Positions 33,735 to 41,658 of a stretch of 64,000 bases of DNA are shown piece by piece (within the stretch, counting starts at the first letter, position 1; every line of letters starts with the position of its first letter). Source of the DNA: Hydrogenophaga taeniospiralis CCUG 15921. GTDB lineage: Bacteria; Pseudomonadota; Gammaproteobacteria; Burkholderiales; Burkholderiaceae_C. Where the stretch lies: assembly GCF_001592305.1 (NCBI RefSeq), contig NZ_BCWR01000008.1:62001-126000 (forward strand), given 5' to 3'. The notes below the pieces were generated by a model. The model was not told where the DNA came from. It searched no databases and saw only the letters and a program-made list of their open reading frames with translations. The position numbers were made by a program, and so were the translations under genes.

Positions 33735-34736
33735 TCATCGGACCTTGATGACCACCTTTCCTTTGGCTCGGCCGCTTTCGACGTAGGCCAAGGCCTCGTT
33801 GGTGGCTTCGAAGGGGAAGACCTTGTCGATCACCGGGCGGATGGTTCCCGATTCGATCAGCGGCGTGATCTGCCGCAACTGGCTGCCGCTGGCCTTCATG
33901 AACAGGAAGGCATAGCCAACCTGGAGGCGCCGGGCTTGCCTGCGGACACCAAAGCTCAGGGCGCGCACGACCTGCTTTACCACCCACGGGGCCTTGATGT
34001 CTTCGGCAAACCGGGGATCGGGTGGCCCCGAGATGGAGATGAGGCTGCCGCCGGGTTTGAGCACGCCCAGGGACTTGCGCAACGTCTTGCCGTCCTGGCT
34101 GTTGAGCACCACGTCATAGCCGCTCAGGCGTTTTTCAAAGGCGTCCTTCTTGTAGTCGACGATCACATCCGCACCCAGGCTCTTGACCAGGGCTGCGTTG
34201 CCCGCGCTGGTGGTGGTGGCCACCGTCGCACCGAGGTGCTTGGCCAACTGGATGGCAAACGTGCCCACGCCGCCGGAACCCGCCTGGATGAAGACCTTCT
34301 GCCCCTTTTTGAGTCTGGCCTTTTCCACCAGCGCCTGCCACGCCGTCAGGCCCACCAGAGGGATGGACGCGGCCTCTTCCATGCTGATGTTCCGAGGCTT
34401 GATCGCCACCGAGTCCTCTTTGACGGCCACCAACTCGGCGAAGGTGCCGATGCGGAAGTCATCGGGCCGGGCGTAGACCTCGTCGCCCAGCTTGAACTGG
34501 CGCACCCGCGGTCCGACACGGACCACCACGCCGGCCACGTCGTGCCCCAGCACGAAGGGTGTGCGGTACGGCAGGATGAGCTTGAACTCGCCGTTTCGAA
34601 GCTTGGCGTCCAGCAGGTTCACCGCGGTTGCGTGCACCTGGATCAGGACCTCGTCTTCACGCAGCTCCGGTTCCGGCACATCGGCGGCCCGCAGTGCTTC
34701 TTTCTTCCCGTAGCGGTCCAGGACGAAGGCTTTCAT
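33735..34736 (-). CDS. NADP-dependent quinone-reductase-type medium-chain dehydrogenase
   Basis: The 333-residue protein lacks catalytic-zinc cysteines and matches the zinc-independent quinone oxidoreductase branch of the MDR superfamily. Motifs are VLGHDVAGVVVRVGPRVRQF, AGSGGVGTFAIQLAKHLGA (cofactor loop) and FPFEATNEALAYVESGRAKG at the end. The ATG at 34736 has AAGGAA upstream. An ATGATGATCATCAT palindrome in its upstream region matches a site at the adjacent TetR gene. Confidence 0.92.
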   Translation of the reverse strand: MKAFVLDRYGKKEALRAADVPEPELREDEVLIQVHATAVNLLDAKLRNGEFKLILPYRTPFVLGHDVAGVVVRVGPRVRQFKLGDEVYARPDDFRIGTFAELVAVKEDSVAIKPRNISMEEAASIPLVGLTAWQALVEKARLKKGQKVFIQAGSGGVGTFAIQLAKHLGATVATTTSAGNAALVKSLGADVIVDYKKDAFEKRLSGYDVVLNSQDGKTLRKSLGVLKPGGSLISISGPPDPRFAEDIKAPWVVKQVVRALSFGVRRQARRLQVGYAFLFMKASGSQLRQITPLIESGTIRPVIDKVFPFEATNEALAYVESGRAKGKVVIKVR

Positions 34737-34802
34737 GGCGTTTCCTTTTTCAAAACAGTGCAAGAGACGAACCCAGCGGACCGGGACAGGAGAGTATTTG
34801 AC

Positions 34803-34816
34803 ATGATGATCATCAT
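34803..34816. promoter_or_regulatory. Putative TetR operator upstream of the dehydrogenase gene
   Basis: ATGATGATCATCAT is a perfect 14-bp palindrome 66 bases before the dehydrogenase start. The arms ATGATG/CATCAT recur in the promoter of the neighbouring TetR gene (35440-35453), which suggests one regulator for both. Confidence 0.65.
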
Positions 34817-34847
34817 ATATATGGGCAAAAAAAAGCGGGCCCACGGG

Positions 34848-35441
34848 TCAGGCCCCGGAAGGGGCCAGGCGCTTCAAGGCCGCGCTGCACAGCGCGTCCG
34901 ACAACGCCGGGTCGTCGACCGCGCGGGCCAGCATCAGTGTGCCCACCATGGTGGACACCGTCACCAGCGCGCGCTCATGGGCGCCGGGCTGCCCCCAATC
35001 CGGTGACTGACGCGCCACCAGATCGATCATCTCCTTGATGCGGCGTGTGGCCGCCCGGCGCACTTCGGGCGACTGGCGGGGCATTTCAGAACCCAGGGCC
35101 GACACAGGGCAACCGGTTTCGATACCCGCCAGGTGCTCTTTGGAGAGATAGGTCTGCATCAGCGCCTGCAACGCCTGCTCGGGCGGGGCAGCGGCAATGA
35201 CACGGGCCGCGAAGGCGTTGGACTCGGCGCCCGCACGGTCCGCCGCCTCGGCCAGCATGGCTTCGCGGGACTCGAAGTGCGCATAGAACGCACCGTGCGT
35301 CAGACCCGCCTCTTTCATGATGTCGGCCACCCCCGTACCGTCGTAGCCGCTGCGCCGGATGGCGCGAGCAGCGGCCTGCACGATGCGCTCGTGTGAAGCT
35401 TCTTTGGCGGCGGCCCGGATGTTGGTTTGCGTCTTTCGCAT
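34848..35441 (-). CDS. TetR-family regulator
   Basis: The 197-residue protein has the TetR HTH (ERIVQAAARAIRRSGYDGTGV, then MKEAGLTHGAFYAHFESREAML) and a C-terminal domain containing GIETGCPVSALGSEM, a pattern of the AcrR/YxaF-like group where the Cys may sense electrophiles. The ATG at 35441 is seven bases after a TATGAT -10 box, implying a leaderless mRNA. Ligand: possibly a quinone or enone handled by the downstream reductases (inferred). Confidence 0.9.
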   Translation of the reverse strand: MRKTQTNIRAAAKEASHERIVQAAARAIRRSGYDGTGVADIMKEAGLTHGAFYAHFESREAMLAEAADRAGAESNAFAARVIAAAPPEQALQALMQTYLSKEHLAGIETGCPVSALGSEMPRQSPEVRRAATRRIKEMIDLVARQSPDWGQPGAHERALVTVSTMVGTLMLARAVDDPALSDALCSAALKRLAPSGA

Positions 35442-35477
35442 GATGTGCATCATACATAACATCTGCCAACTGTGCAA
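35440..35477 (-). promoter_or_regulatory. tetR promoter with overlapping operator
   Basis: On the minus strand TTGCAC (35477-35472), a 17-base spacer and TATGAT (35454-35449) form a promoter. ATGATG-N2-CATCAT (35440-35453) overlaps the -10 and the start codon. Binding here would block the promoter. Confidence 0.7.
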
Positions 35478-35544
35478 TGGCTCCCGTTTTTCAAGCTCTG
35501 GAGCCCATCACAGGAAAAGTCTGCGGGACAGAGTCCCTTGGGCC

Positions 35545-36009
35545 TCAGTGCCTGGCCGGCGCGGTGGCCCGGGCGGCGGCGTCAAACCCGCCCTTGGCTT
35601 TCCACTCCTCCATGCCGCCTTGCAGGATGCGCACGTTGTCCCAGCCCGCCACGCGCAGGGCGAAACCGGCCTGGGCCGAGAGCGACCCGGTGTTGCAGTA
35701 GATCAGCACCGGTTTGTCTTTCGGGATGGTGCTGCGCTGGGCCAGCACCTGGCGCCAGTCCATGTGGATCGCGCCGGGGATGTGGCCCTTGGCGAACTGG
35801 CCCGCGTCGCGCGCGTCGATGACGATCATCCTTTTCCACTCATCGGCCGGGATCTGCTCGGCAAAGATCACGCCGCCGCCGTAGTCCACGAATTCCAGGT
35901 AGGCCGCCATCTCGTCCACGGCGATGGCCTGGTTGTCGGCGTGGGCGGCGGGGGCCAGCCACAGGCTGGCGGCGGTGAGGGCGGCGAGCGCCAGGTGTTG
36001 CGGTTTCAT
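35545..36009 (-). CDS. Exported single-domain rhodanese
   Basis: The 154-residue protein has a signal peptide (MKPQHLALAALTAASLWLAP, cleaved near AHA) and a rhodanese domain with the active-site loop LIYCNTGSLSAQAG (catalytic Cys). GHIPGAIHMDW and LQGGMEEWKAKGG are usual domain motifs. It would transfer sulfur in the periplasm. The ATG at 36009 has TGGAAA upstream. A dyad upstream suggests control by an ArsR-type regulator such as the one at 37 kb (inferred). Confidence 0.9.
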   Translation of the reverse strand: MKPQHLALAALTAASLWLAPAAHADNQAIAVDEMAAYLEFVDYGGGVIFAEQIPADEWKRMIVIDARDAGQFAKGHIPGAIHMDWRQVLAQRSTIPKDKPVLIYCNTGSLSAQAGFALRVAGWDNVRILQGGMEEWKAKGGFDAAARATAPARH

Positions 36010-36045
36010 GGGATTTCCAGTGGGGCGGTTTTGAAACAAGTCGTT

Positions 36046-36063
36046 TATCAGCATTAACTGATA
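36046..36063. promoter_or_regulatory. Dyad upstream of the rhodanese gene
   Basis: TATCAG and CTGATA arms enclose CATTAA, 36 bases before the start codon. Spacing and AT content fit an operator of an ArsR- or other small dimeric regulator; no partner was matched by sequence. Confidence 0.4.
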
Positions 36064-36124
36064 TTGTCTCGGGGCAACGGGATAAGGCAGACAGGTGTTT
36101 CCCCTCATCCGCGCAGGGAAACGC

Positions 36125-36997
36125 TCAGGGGTCGTTCCCGACGTGGGGTTCGGTGCAGGGGCGGCGGTTGATCGCGTAGTCGGTGACCTGCCCCTTGAAG
36201 GGCAGCATCAGCATGCCGGGCAGGCGCGCCACCTCGTGTGGGTCGGTGTGGCCGTGGATGCCGATGACCATGCCGATCTGACCGGCGCGCGGCTGTTCGC
36301 GGTAGGTGCCGAACAGGCGGTCCCACCAGGGGAGGTTGAAGCCGAAGTTGGAGTTGCTCTCGTCGTCTTCCACCGAGTGGTGCACGCGGTGCATGTCGGG
36401 CGTGACGAGGACCCAGCGCAGCGCTCGGTCCAGCCGATCGGGCAGGCGGATGTTGCCGTGGTTGAACATGGCGCAGGCACTGAGCAGCACCTCGAAGACC
36501 ACCACCGCCAGTACCGGCGCGCCCAGCAGTGCGATGGTGGCGAACTTGATGCCCATGGAGAGCACGATCTCCAGCGGGTGGAAGCGTGTGCCCGTGGTCA
36601 GGTCGTAGTCCAGGTCGGCGTGGTGCACCCGGTGCAGCCGCCAGAGCGCAGGCACGGCGTGCACCATCACGTGCTGCAGCCAGATCACGAAGTCCATCGC
36701 CACCACGGCCAGCGGCACCGCGAGCCAGAACGGCACGGGGAAGTTGTTCAGCAGCCCCCAGCCCCTCTCGGCCCCCAAGGCGGCCATGCCCACCGCGGCC
36801 GTGGGGAACACCAGGCGCACGATCGCGGTGTTGAGCAGCACGACGCCGAGGTTGCTGGCCCAGCGCTGCGCGCGCGGCAACTGGAGCGTCCGGCGTGGCG
36901 ACGCCAGCTCCCACAGGGCCACGAGGGCGAACACCCCGGCGAAGGCGCCGATGCGGATCATCCATTCGTGCGTCAGCACCCAGGCTTCGATGTTCAT
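36125..36997 (-). CDS. Sterol desaturase / fatty acid hydroxylase family membrane protein
   Basis: The 290-residue membrane protein has the three histidine clusters of diiron hydroxylases: LQHVMVH, HRVHHAD and MHRVHHSVED. Several hydrophobic helices flank them. These enzymes hydroxylate or desaturate lipids or carotenoids at the membrane. Substrate unknown. It starts 10 bases after the ArsR-rhodanese gene, so the two are probably co-transcribed. Confidence 0.9.
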   Translation of the reverse strand: MNIEAWVLTHEWMIRIGAFAGVFALVALWELASPRRTLQLPRAQRWASNLGVVLLNTAIVRLVFPTAAVGMAALGAERGWGLLNNFPVPFWLAVPLAVVAMDFVIWLQHVMVHAVPALWRLHRVHHADLDYDLTTGTRFHPLEIVLSMGIKFATIALLGAPVLAVVVFEVLLSACAMFNHGNIRLPDRLDRALRWVLVTPDMHRVHHSVEDDESNSNFGFNLPWWDRLFGTYREQPRAGQIGMVIGIHGHTDPHEVARLPGMLMLPFKGQVTDYAINRRPCTEPHVGNDP

Positions 36998-37007
36998 GAA
37001 ACGTCTC

Positions 37008-37667
37008 TCAGCGCTCCAGTGGCAGACCCGCGGCCTGCCACTCGCTCACGCCGTCGGACACCTTGCGTGCGCGGTAGCCGTGCGAGAGCAGCAGCGCCAC
37101 GGCTTCGTCGGACAGCAGGCAGAACGGCCCGCGGCAGTAGGCGACGATCTCCTTGTCGCGCGGCAAGGCCGCGAGCCGTTTCCCGATCTCGGCCAGTGGC
37201 ATGGAGCGCGCGTACGGCAGGTGTGCCGCATCGAACTCGTCCTGCGGCCGCACGTCGATCACCACCACCTCGCCGCGCTGCGCCTGCTCCATCAGCGCCT
37301 GGCGGTCCACGGCCGCGAGTTGGCCGGGGTGGGCGGCCATCTGGTCGAGCGCCAGGCGCAGCTCCAGCAGGTGTTCTTCGGCCACCTCGCGCAGCTTCAC
37401 GCCCAGGCCCGCCACATCCGGCCCGCTCAGGCGGTAGTGGATGAACTTGCCTTCGCGCCGGCTCGTGACCAGCCGCGCATCGCGCAGCGCCTTCAGGTGG
37501 GCGCTGGCGAGCTTGATGTCGATCGACAGCTCGGCCGCGAGCACGTCCACCGACTTTTCGCCCTGCGCCAGCATTTCCAGCAGTTCCAGCCGCTTGGGGC
37601 TGCCCAGTGCCTTGCCGATGCGGGCCACCTGCTCGTACAGCAGATCTTTGAGTTGGCGTTGTTTCAT
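37008..37667 (-). CDS. ArsR-type HTH fused to a rhodanese domain
   Basis: The 219-residue protein has a winged HTH at the N-terminus (LGSPKRLELLEMLAQGEKSV, then IDIKLASAHLKALRDARLV) and a C-terminal rhodanese domain with VIDVRPQDEFDAAHLPYARS and the active-site Cys in VAYCRGPFCLLSDEA. Such fusions are thought to sense reactive sulfur. The ATG at 37667 is preferred; an in-frame ATG at 37676 lies inside a TAGAAT hexamer that sits seven bases upstream, the place of a -10 box for a leaderless message. It precedes the sterol-desaturase-type gene. Confidence 0.9.
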   Translation of the reverse strand: MKQRQLKDLLYEQVARIGKALGSPKRLELLEMLAQGEKSVDVLAAELSIDIKLASAHLKALRDARLVTSRREGKFIHYRLSGPDVAGLGVKLREVAEEHLLELRLALDQMAAHPGQLAAVDRQALMEQAQRGEVVVIDVRPQDEFDAAHLPYARSMPLAEIGKRLAALPRDKEIVAYCRGPFCLLSDEAVALLLSHGYRARKVSDGVSEWQAAGLPLER

Positions 37668-37678
37668 GAATAACATTC
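37668..37678. promoter_or_regulatory. Dyad at the arsR-rhodanese start
   Basis: GAAT-AAC-ATTC is a short perfect dyad directly before the start codon, overlapping the proposed -10 region. Autoregulation is inferred. Confidence 0.4.
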
Positions 37679-37776
37679 TATTGATTGTTTGAATGATGCG
37701 GAGAAAGCGACCGACCAGCGGTCACGGCTTCGCGCTCGCGCGCCCGGCGCCAGCCCGGGATGGGCATCATCCGAAT

Positions 37777-37819
37777 TTGATTCATATCAAGTGCACCTTT
37801 TAGGAATTCCATCTACAAT
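37777..37819 (+). promoter_or_regulatory. FNR/Anr-type class II promoter
   Basis: TTGATTCATATCAA (37777-37790) is a perfect FNR box (TTGAT-N4-ATCAA). TACAAT at 37814-37819 serves as -10, giving a start near 37826 and placing the box centre about 42 bases upstream, the class II position. It should switch on the DUF2249/MIP18/NnrS-like operon when oxygen is low. Confidence 0.85.
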
Positions 37820-37952
37820 AGATTCATTCAAAATGCATCTTTAAACGGATGCACGGCGTTGCCAGGCACCGGTGCTGGTCGATGCGGTGCTTGCGGAGGG
37901 GTGCAAACCGGCGCTTCCCGCTTCCTGTCTCTTCCTTCTTCACGAGGTTCCC

Positions 37953-38204
37953 ATGAGCAACACATCACCCCTCCAGAACGTCCACCTCTTCGACGCCCGT
38001 GGCGTGGCCAAGCGCTTTCGCCACGCCGCCATCTTCGGTGCGCTGAAAAGCCTGCAGCCGGGGGAAACCATGCGCTTCGTCAACGACCACGATCCCATCC
38101 CGCTGCTGGCGCAGATCCGCCAGACCTTCGGGGACGCGGTTTCCCTGGAATACCTGCGTCGTGACCCGGGTGAAGTGGTGCTCGACTTCAGTGTCATTGG
38201 TTGA
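37953..38204 (+). CDS. DUF2249 domain protein
   Basis: The 83-residue protein is a single DUF2249 domain: LFDARGVAKRFRHAAIFGAL, then PGETMRFVNDHDPIPLLAQI. These small proteins are frequent in denitrification and nitric-oxide gene clusters; their function is not established. The ATG at 37953 has CGAGG upstream. It is the first gene behind a perfect FNR box. Confidence 0.87.
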   Translation: MSNTSPLQNVHLFDARGVAKRFRHAAIFGALKSLQPGETMRFVNDHDPIPLLAQIRQTFGDAVSLEYLRRDPGEVVLDFSVIG

Positions 38205-38240
38205 ATGCCGGGTGTGCCGCCCGGCGCGCAGGAGCCTTCC

Positions 38241-38573
38241 ATGACATCCACCCCCTTTCCCTACGACGGACCGGACGCTCTGCTCGAACCGATCGCCAAG
38301 GCGCTGCGACGCGTGGTGGACCCGGAGGTTTCGATCAACGTGGTGGACCTGGGCCTGATCTACCAGGTGAGCGTGGCGGACAACAAGGTGCATGCCCGGG
38401 TGACCATGACCTCGGCCGCCTGTCCGGTGACCGATCTGATCATCGAAGAGATCGAAAACGAGCTGGACCGGGACCTGCCGCCGGACATGCTGATCCAGGT
38501 GGAGCTGGTCTGGGAACCGCCCTGGAGCGAGGAGCGCCTGAGCGAGCGCGCCCGGCGCTTCATGGACCGCTGA
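38241..38573 (+). CDS. MIP18/DUF59 family metal-sulfur cluster assembly factor
   Basis: The 110-residue protein has the DUF59 motifs VDPEVSINVVDLGLIY and VTMTSAACPVTDLI, with the conserved Cys in that second stretch. The family (SufT/PaaD/MIP18) helps load Fe-S clusters. AGGAGCC precedes the ATG at 38241. Its stop overlaps the next start (TGATG), so the NnrS-like gene is translationally coupled. A role in maturing enzymes needed in low oxygen is inferred. Confidence 0.9.
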   Translation: MTSTPFPYDGPDALLEPIAKALRRVVDPEVSINVVDLGLIYQVSVADNKVHARVTMTSAACPVTDLIIEEIENELDRDLPPDMLIQVELVWEPPWSEERLSERARRFMDR

Positions 38574-39703
38574 TGGTCGAGCGCGCCTCCCGCATCGCCC
38601 GCCCGCGGCCGCGCCGCCACCGGTTGGCGCCCGGGCTGCTGGTCCTCGTGGCCATGGCGCTGCTGGGGGGCATTGCCGGTGGGCTGCTGCGAGCGGGCGT
38701 GCAGCTGCCCCAGCTCTTCCAGTCCCATGCCTGGCTGGGGTACGCCGCGCTGTCGCACGCGGCCCTGATGATCTGCGGCTTCATGGGCACGGTCATCGGC
38801 ATCGAGCGGGCCGTGGCCGTCAAGGCCGCGGGCGCCTGGCTGGCACCGCTGGCCTCGGGCCTGGCCGGGCTGTGCCTGCTGCTCGGGTTCAGCGGCCCGG
38901 CGGCCGTGCTGATCGTGGTGGCCGCGGCCATCTTCGTGGTCGTTAACCTGGTGATCGTGCGCCGCCAGCGCGCGGCCCACACGGTGCTGCTGCTGGCCGC
39001 CGCGCTGGCCTGGCTCGCGGGCGGCCTGGTGTTCCTGTTACGGCCGGGTGACGTGGCGAGCCTGCCCTGGTGGTTCGCCTTTCTGGTGATGACCATTGCC
39101 GCCGAGCGGCTGGAGATGACCCGGCTGATGCGCACGCGCCCCGGCGCACGCTTCTCGCTGTTCCTGGTGTTGGCCGCCATGGTGGGGGGCGCCAGCGTGT
39201 CCTTGTTCGCGCCCGTGGCCGGGGGCGTTCTCTACGGCGTGTCGCTGTTCCTGTTGGCCCTTTGGCTGGGGGTGTTCGACATCGCCCGCCGCACCATCCA
39301 CGCCGACGGCCTGACGCGCTACATGGCCGTGTGCCTGCTGGGCGGGTACGCCTGGCTCGCCGTCGCGGGCCTCGCCTGGGCCGGGGCCGCGCTGGGCCTG
39401 CCGCTGCGGGACGCCGCGCTGCACGCTCTGGGGCTGGGCTTCATCGTCAGCATGATGATGGGGCACGCCCCGGTGATCCTGCCGGCCATCGCCCGGGTCA
39501 AGCTGCAGTTCGGCTGGCCGTTCTATCTGCCGCTGGCGGCCCTGTACCTGTCGTTGCTGGTGCGCCTCGGGCCAGGCTTGGTGGACCTGGGCCTGCGCGC
39601 CAGCGGCGCCCTGTTCAACGCCGTGGCCATGGGCCTGTTTGCCGCCACCGTGGCCGGCGCGGCGCTGGTCTGGCGCCTGAAGCACGGCGCTCCCGCACCG
39701 TAG
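38573..39703 (+). CDS. NnrS-like polytopic membrane protein
   Basis: The 376-residue protein has about twelve hydrophobic helices and few charged loops. Histidines sit in LSHAALMICGFMG and MMMGHAPVILPAIARV, places that could bind heme, as proposed for NnrS proteins that relieve nitrosative stress. The family match is by overall layout rather than a strong motif. It ends the FNR-driven operon. Confidence 0.62.
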   Translation: MVERASRIARPRPRRHRLAPGLLVLVAMALLGGIAGGLLRAGVQLPQLFQSHAWLGYAALSHAALMICGFMGTVIGIERAVAVKAAGAWLAPLASGLAGLCLLLGFSGPAAVLIVVAAAIFVVVNLVIVRRQRAAHTVLLLAAALAWLAGGLVFLLRPGDVASLPWWFAFLVMTIAAERLEMTRLMRTRPGARFSLFLVLAAMVGGASVSLFAPVAGGVLYGVSLFLLALWLGVFDIARRTIHADGLTRYMAVCLLGGYAWLAVAGLAWAGAALGLPLRDAALHALGLGFIVSMMMGHAPVILPAIARVKLQFGWPFYLPLAALYLSLLVRLGPGLVDLGLRASGALFNAVAMGLFAATVAGAALVWRLKHGAPAP

Positions 39704-39714
39704 GCGCGGGCAGC

Positions 39715-40563
39715 TTACGCAGAGGCTTCTTCCAGCTGGCTTCGCAGGGCCTGCACCTGCTGGCGCAGGGCGGTGTTTTCTGCTTGCAGCTGCGCCACCT
39801 GCTGGCGCAAGGCCGCCAGCTCGTCGGTGGGCTGCTGTGCTTCCTGCGGCGGCGTGTCGGCGTCCGCGTCCTGCGGCTTGCGCCGCGATTCACGCACCCG
39901 CTTGGCCGCCAGCTTGAGTTCTTCCTTGCCGGCCAGCGCGGCCGCCTTCTGCTCCTCGGCCGGCAGGCTGGCCACGGCCGCCGCGGCGTTGAGCGAGATC
40001 GTGCCGGATTTCAGGGCCGCGACCAGCTCGGGCTCGGCCTGCTTCTGGATCTTTTCGATCATCACCACCTGGCTGCTGCTGAGCCGCGCCGCCTTGGCGA
40101 TGTCTTCACGGCTGTTCAGGGGCTTGGGTTCGAGCGCGGGGGCGGTGGCCGCCGGGCTGTCCGCCGGCATGGCCGGCTCGGCATGATCGGATGCCTCGGG
40201 CAGGGCGTCCGGCGGCGGCGAAGCCAGCACCCGCGAGCGCCGCTCGGCGATGATCTCGCGCTTGCGCAGCGCCAGCACGCCGCGCTGGAAGTCCGACACG
40301 CTGCGCCGGCCCAGGTGCTGGTCGATCATCCACAGGTGCACGTCCTCCATGGACTGGAAGCGCGGGTTCTGCACCGTCTGGAAGGGCAGACCGTGTTTCT
40401 GGCAGATGCCGTAGCGGTTGTGCCCGTCCACCAGCACGTCGCCCCAGAGCACCAGCGCATCGCGGCAGCCCTCGGCCAGCAGGCTGCGCTCCAGCGCTTC
40501 GTGTTCCTCCGGGGTCAAGGGGTCGATATAGGCTTTGAATTCCGGGTTGACAGTGATGTTCAT
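39715..40563 (-). CDS. ParB-like/plasmid-replication-related protein
   Basis: The 282-residue protein has a ParB/sulfiredoxin-like N-terminal fold (LERSLLAEGCRDALVLWG, then VLVDGHNRYGICQKHGLPF). An HTH-like middle (SREDIAKAARLSSSQV) and a C-terminal coiled coil (LAALRQQVAQLQAENTALRQ) follow. It lacks the full GERR motif of chromosomal ParB. Such orphans bind DNA or act in regulation or replication. The ATG at 40563 gives a clean start. Confidence 0.75.
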   Translation of the reverse strand: MNITVNPEFKAYIDPLTPEEHEALERSLLAEGCRDALVLWGDVLVDGHNRYGICQKHGLPFQTVQNPRFQSMEDVHLWMIDQHLGRRSVSDFQRGVLALRKREIIAERRSRVLASPPPDALPEASDHAEPAMPADSPAATAPALEPKPLNSREDIAKAARLSSSQVVMIEKIQKQAEPELVAALKSGTISLNAAAAVASLPAEEQKAAALAGKEELKLAAKRVRESRRKPQDADADTPPQEAQQPTDELAALRQQVAQLQAENTALRQQVQALRSQLEEASA

Positions 40564-40637
40564 GGGGTCGGGGTTCGGGGCGTGGCTCGGGGGCGCGAAT
40601 TGTAGATGGGCGGGCAGCGCCCCGCCCCGCGCTGGCA

Positions 40638-41543
40638 TCACTGGTCGGCGAACAGTTCGACGATCAACTGGCGCAGCCACACACTGTCCGGGTCGCGGTT
40701 GTACTTGGCGTGCCAGAACAGGTTGATGGCGATCTCGGGCAGCTTCACCGGGTGTGGGGAGATCACCAGCTTGAACGGCTCCTGGCAGCGCTGCGCAAAA
40801 CGCTCGGGCAGCGTCGCGATCAGGTCGGTGCTCTGCAGGATGTGCCCCACGGCGATGAAGTGCGGCACCACCAGGCGCATGCGCCGCTCGATGCCGGCGC
40901 GCGCCAGCAGGCCGTCCACCTCGCCGTGGCCGGTGTTCGGCGCCACCACGCCCACGTGCTCCAGCTTGCAGAACTGCGCCAGGCTCATGGGCGAGCGGGC
41001 CGTGGGGTGGCCCTGGCGGAACATGCACACGTAGCGCTGCCGGAACAGCCGGCGCTGGAAAAAGCCGGCCTGCAGGTGGGGCATCAGGCCCAGCGTGAGG
41101 TCCACCGAACCCGAGGCCATGTCGTCCCGCAACTGGTCGGCGTTCGGCCGGTGGGTGTGGACCCGTACCTGCGGCGCCAGGCGCGACAGAGCGTCCATCA
41201 GCGGGGGCATGAAGTACATCTCGCCGATGTCGGTCATGGCGAGGTTGAAGGTGCGCTGGCTGGTCAGCGGGTCGAACGAGTCGCGCCGCGACAAGGCGGT
41301 CTGCAGCGCGTTGAGCGCGTACACCACCGGCTCGGCCAGGTGCAGCGCATAGGGCGTGGGCTCCATGCCGCGCGAGGTGCGCAGGAACAGCTCGTCCTTC
41401 AACACCACCCGCAGGCGCTTGAGCGCGTTGCTCACCGCCGGCTGCGAGAGCCCGAGCTTGTCGGCGGCCGTGGACACACTGCGGTCGAGCAGCAGCTGGT
41501 TGAACACCACCAGCAGATTCAGGTCGATGTCGCGCAGGTCCAT
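40638..41543 (-). CDS. nagR: LysR regulator of the NahR/NagR type
   Basis: The 301-residue regulator matches NahR/NagR/DntR closely: MDLRDIDLNLLVVFNQLL, SQPAVSNALKRLR, RGMEPTPYALHLAEPV, FNLAMTDIGEMYFMPPLMD, and the end LPEIAINLFWHAKYNRD. NahR-type proteins activate aromatic catabolic operons in response to salicylate. It is divergent from the salicylate 5-hydroxylase genes with a NahR-like operator between. Symbol is by similarity. Confidence 0.88.
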   Translation of the reverse strand: MDLRDIDLNLLVVFNQLLLDRSVSTAADKLGLSQPAVSNALKRLRVVLKDELFLRTSRGMEPTPYALHLAEPVVYALNALQTALSRRDSFDPLTSQRTFNLAMTDIGEMYFMPPLMDALSRLAPQVRVHTHRPNADQLRDDMASGSVDLTLGLMPHLQAGFFQRRLFRQRYVCMFRQGHPTARSPMSLAQFCKLEHVGVVAPNTGHGEVDGLLARAGIERRMRLVVPHFIAVGHILQSTDLIATLPERFAQRCQEPFKLVISPHPVKLPEIAINLFWHAKYNRDPDSVWLRQLIVELFADQ

Positions 41544-41557
41544 GGGGTGCTGGCCAT

Positions 41558-41572
41558 ATTCATGATGGTGAT
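41558..41572 (+). promoter_or_regulatory. NagR/NahR operator
   Basis: ATTCATGATGGTGAT matches the NahR consensus ATTCACGCTNNTGAT at 11 of 13 defined positions. It lies between the divergent nagR and nagAa. A further dyad, TTATC-GACT-GATAA (41592-41605), lies in the nagAa promoter region. Confidence 0.75.
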
Positions 41573-41658
41573 TCTATCTATGCGGTTTGCTTTATCGACT
41601 GATAAGACTCGGCGCTCCAGAATCGGCCCACATCGGAGACATCGAGACACAAACCGCC

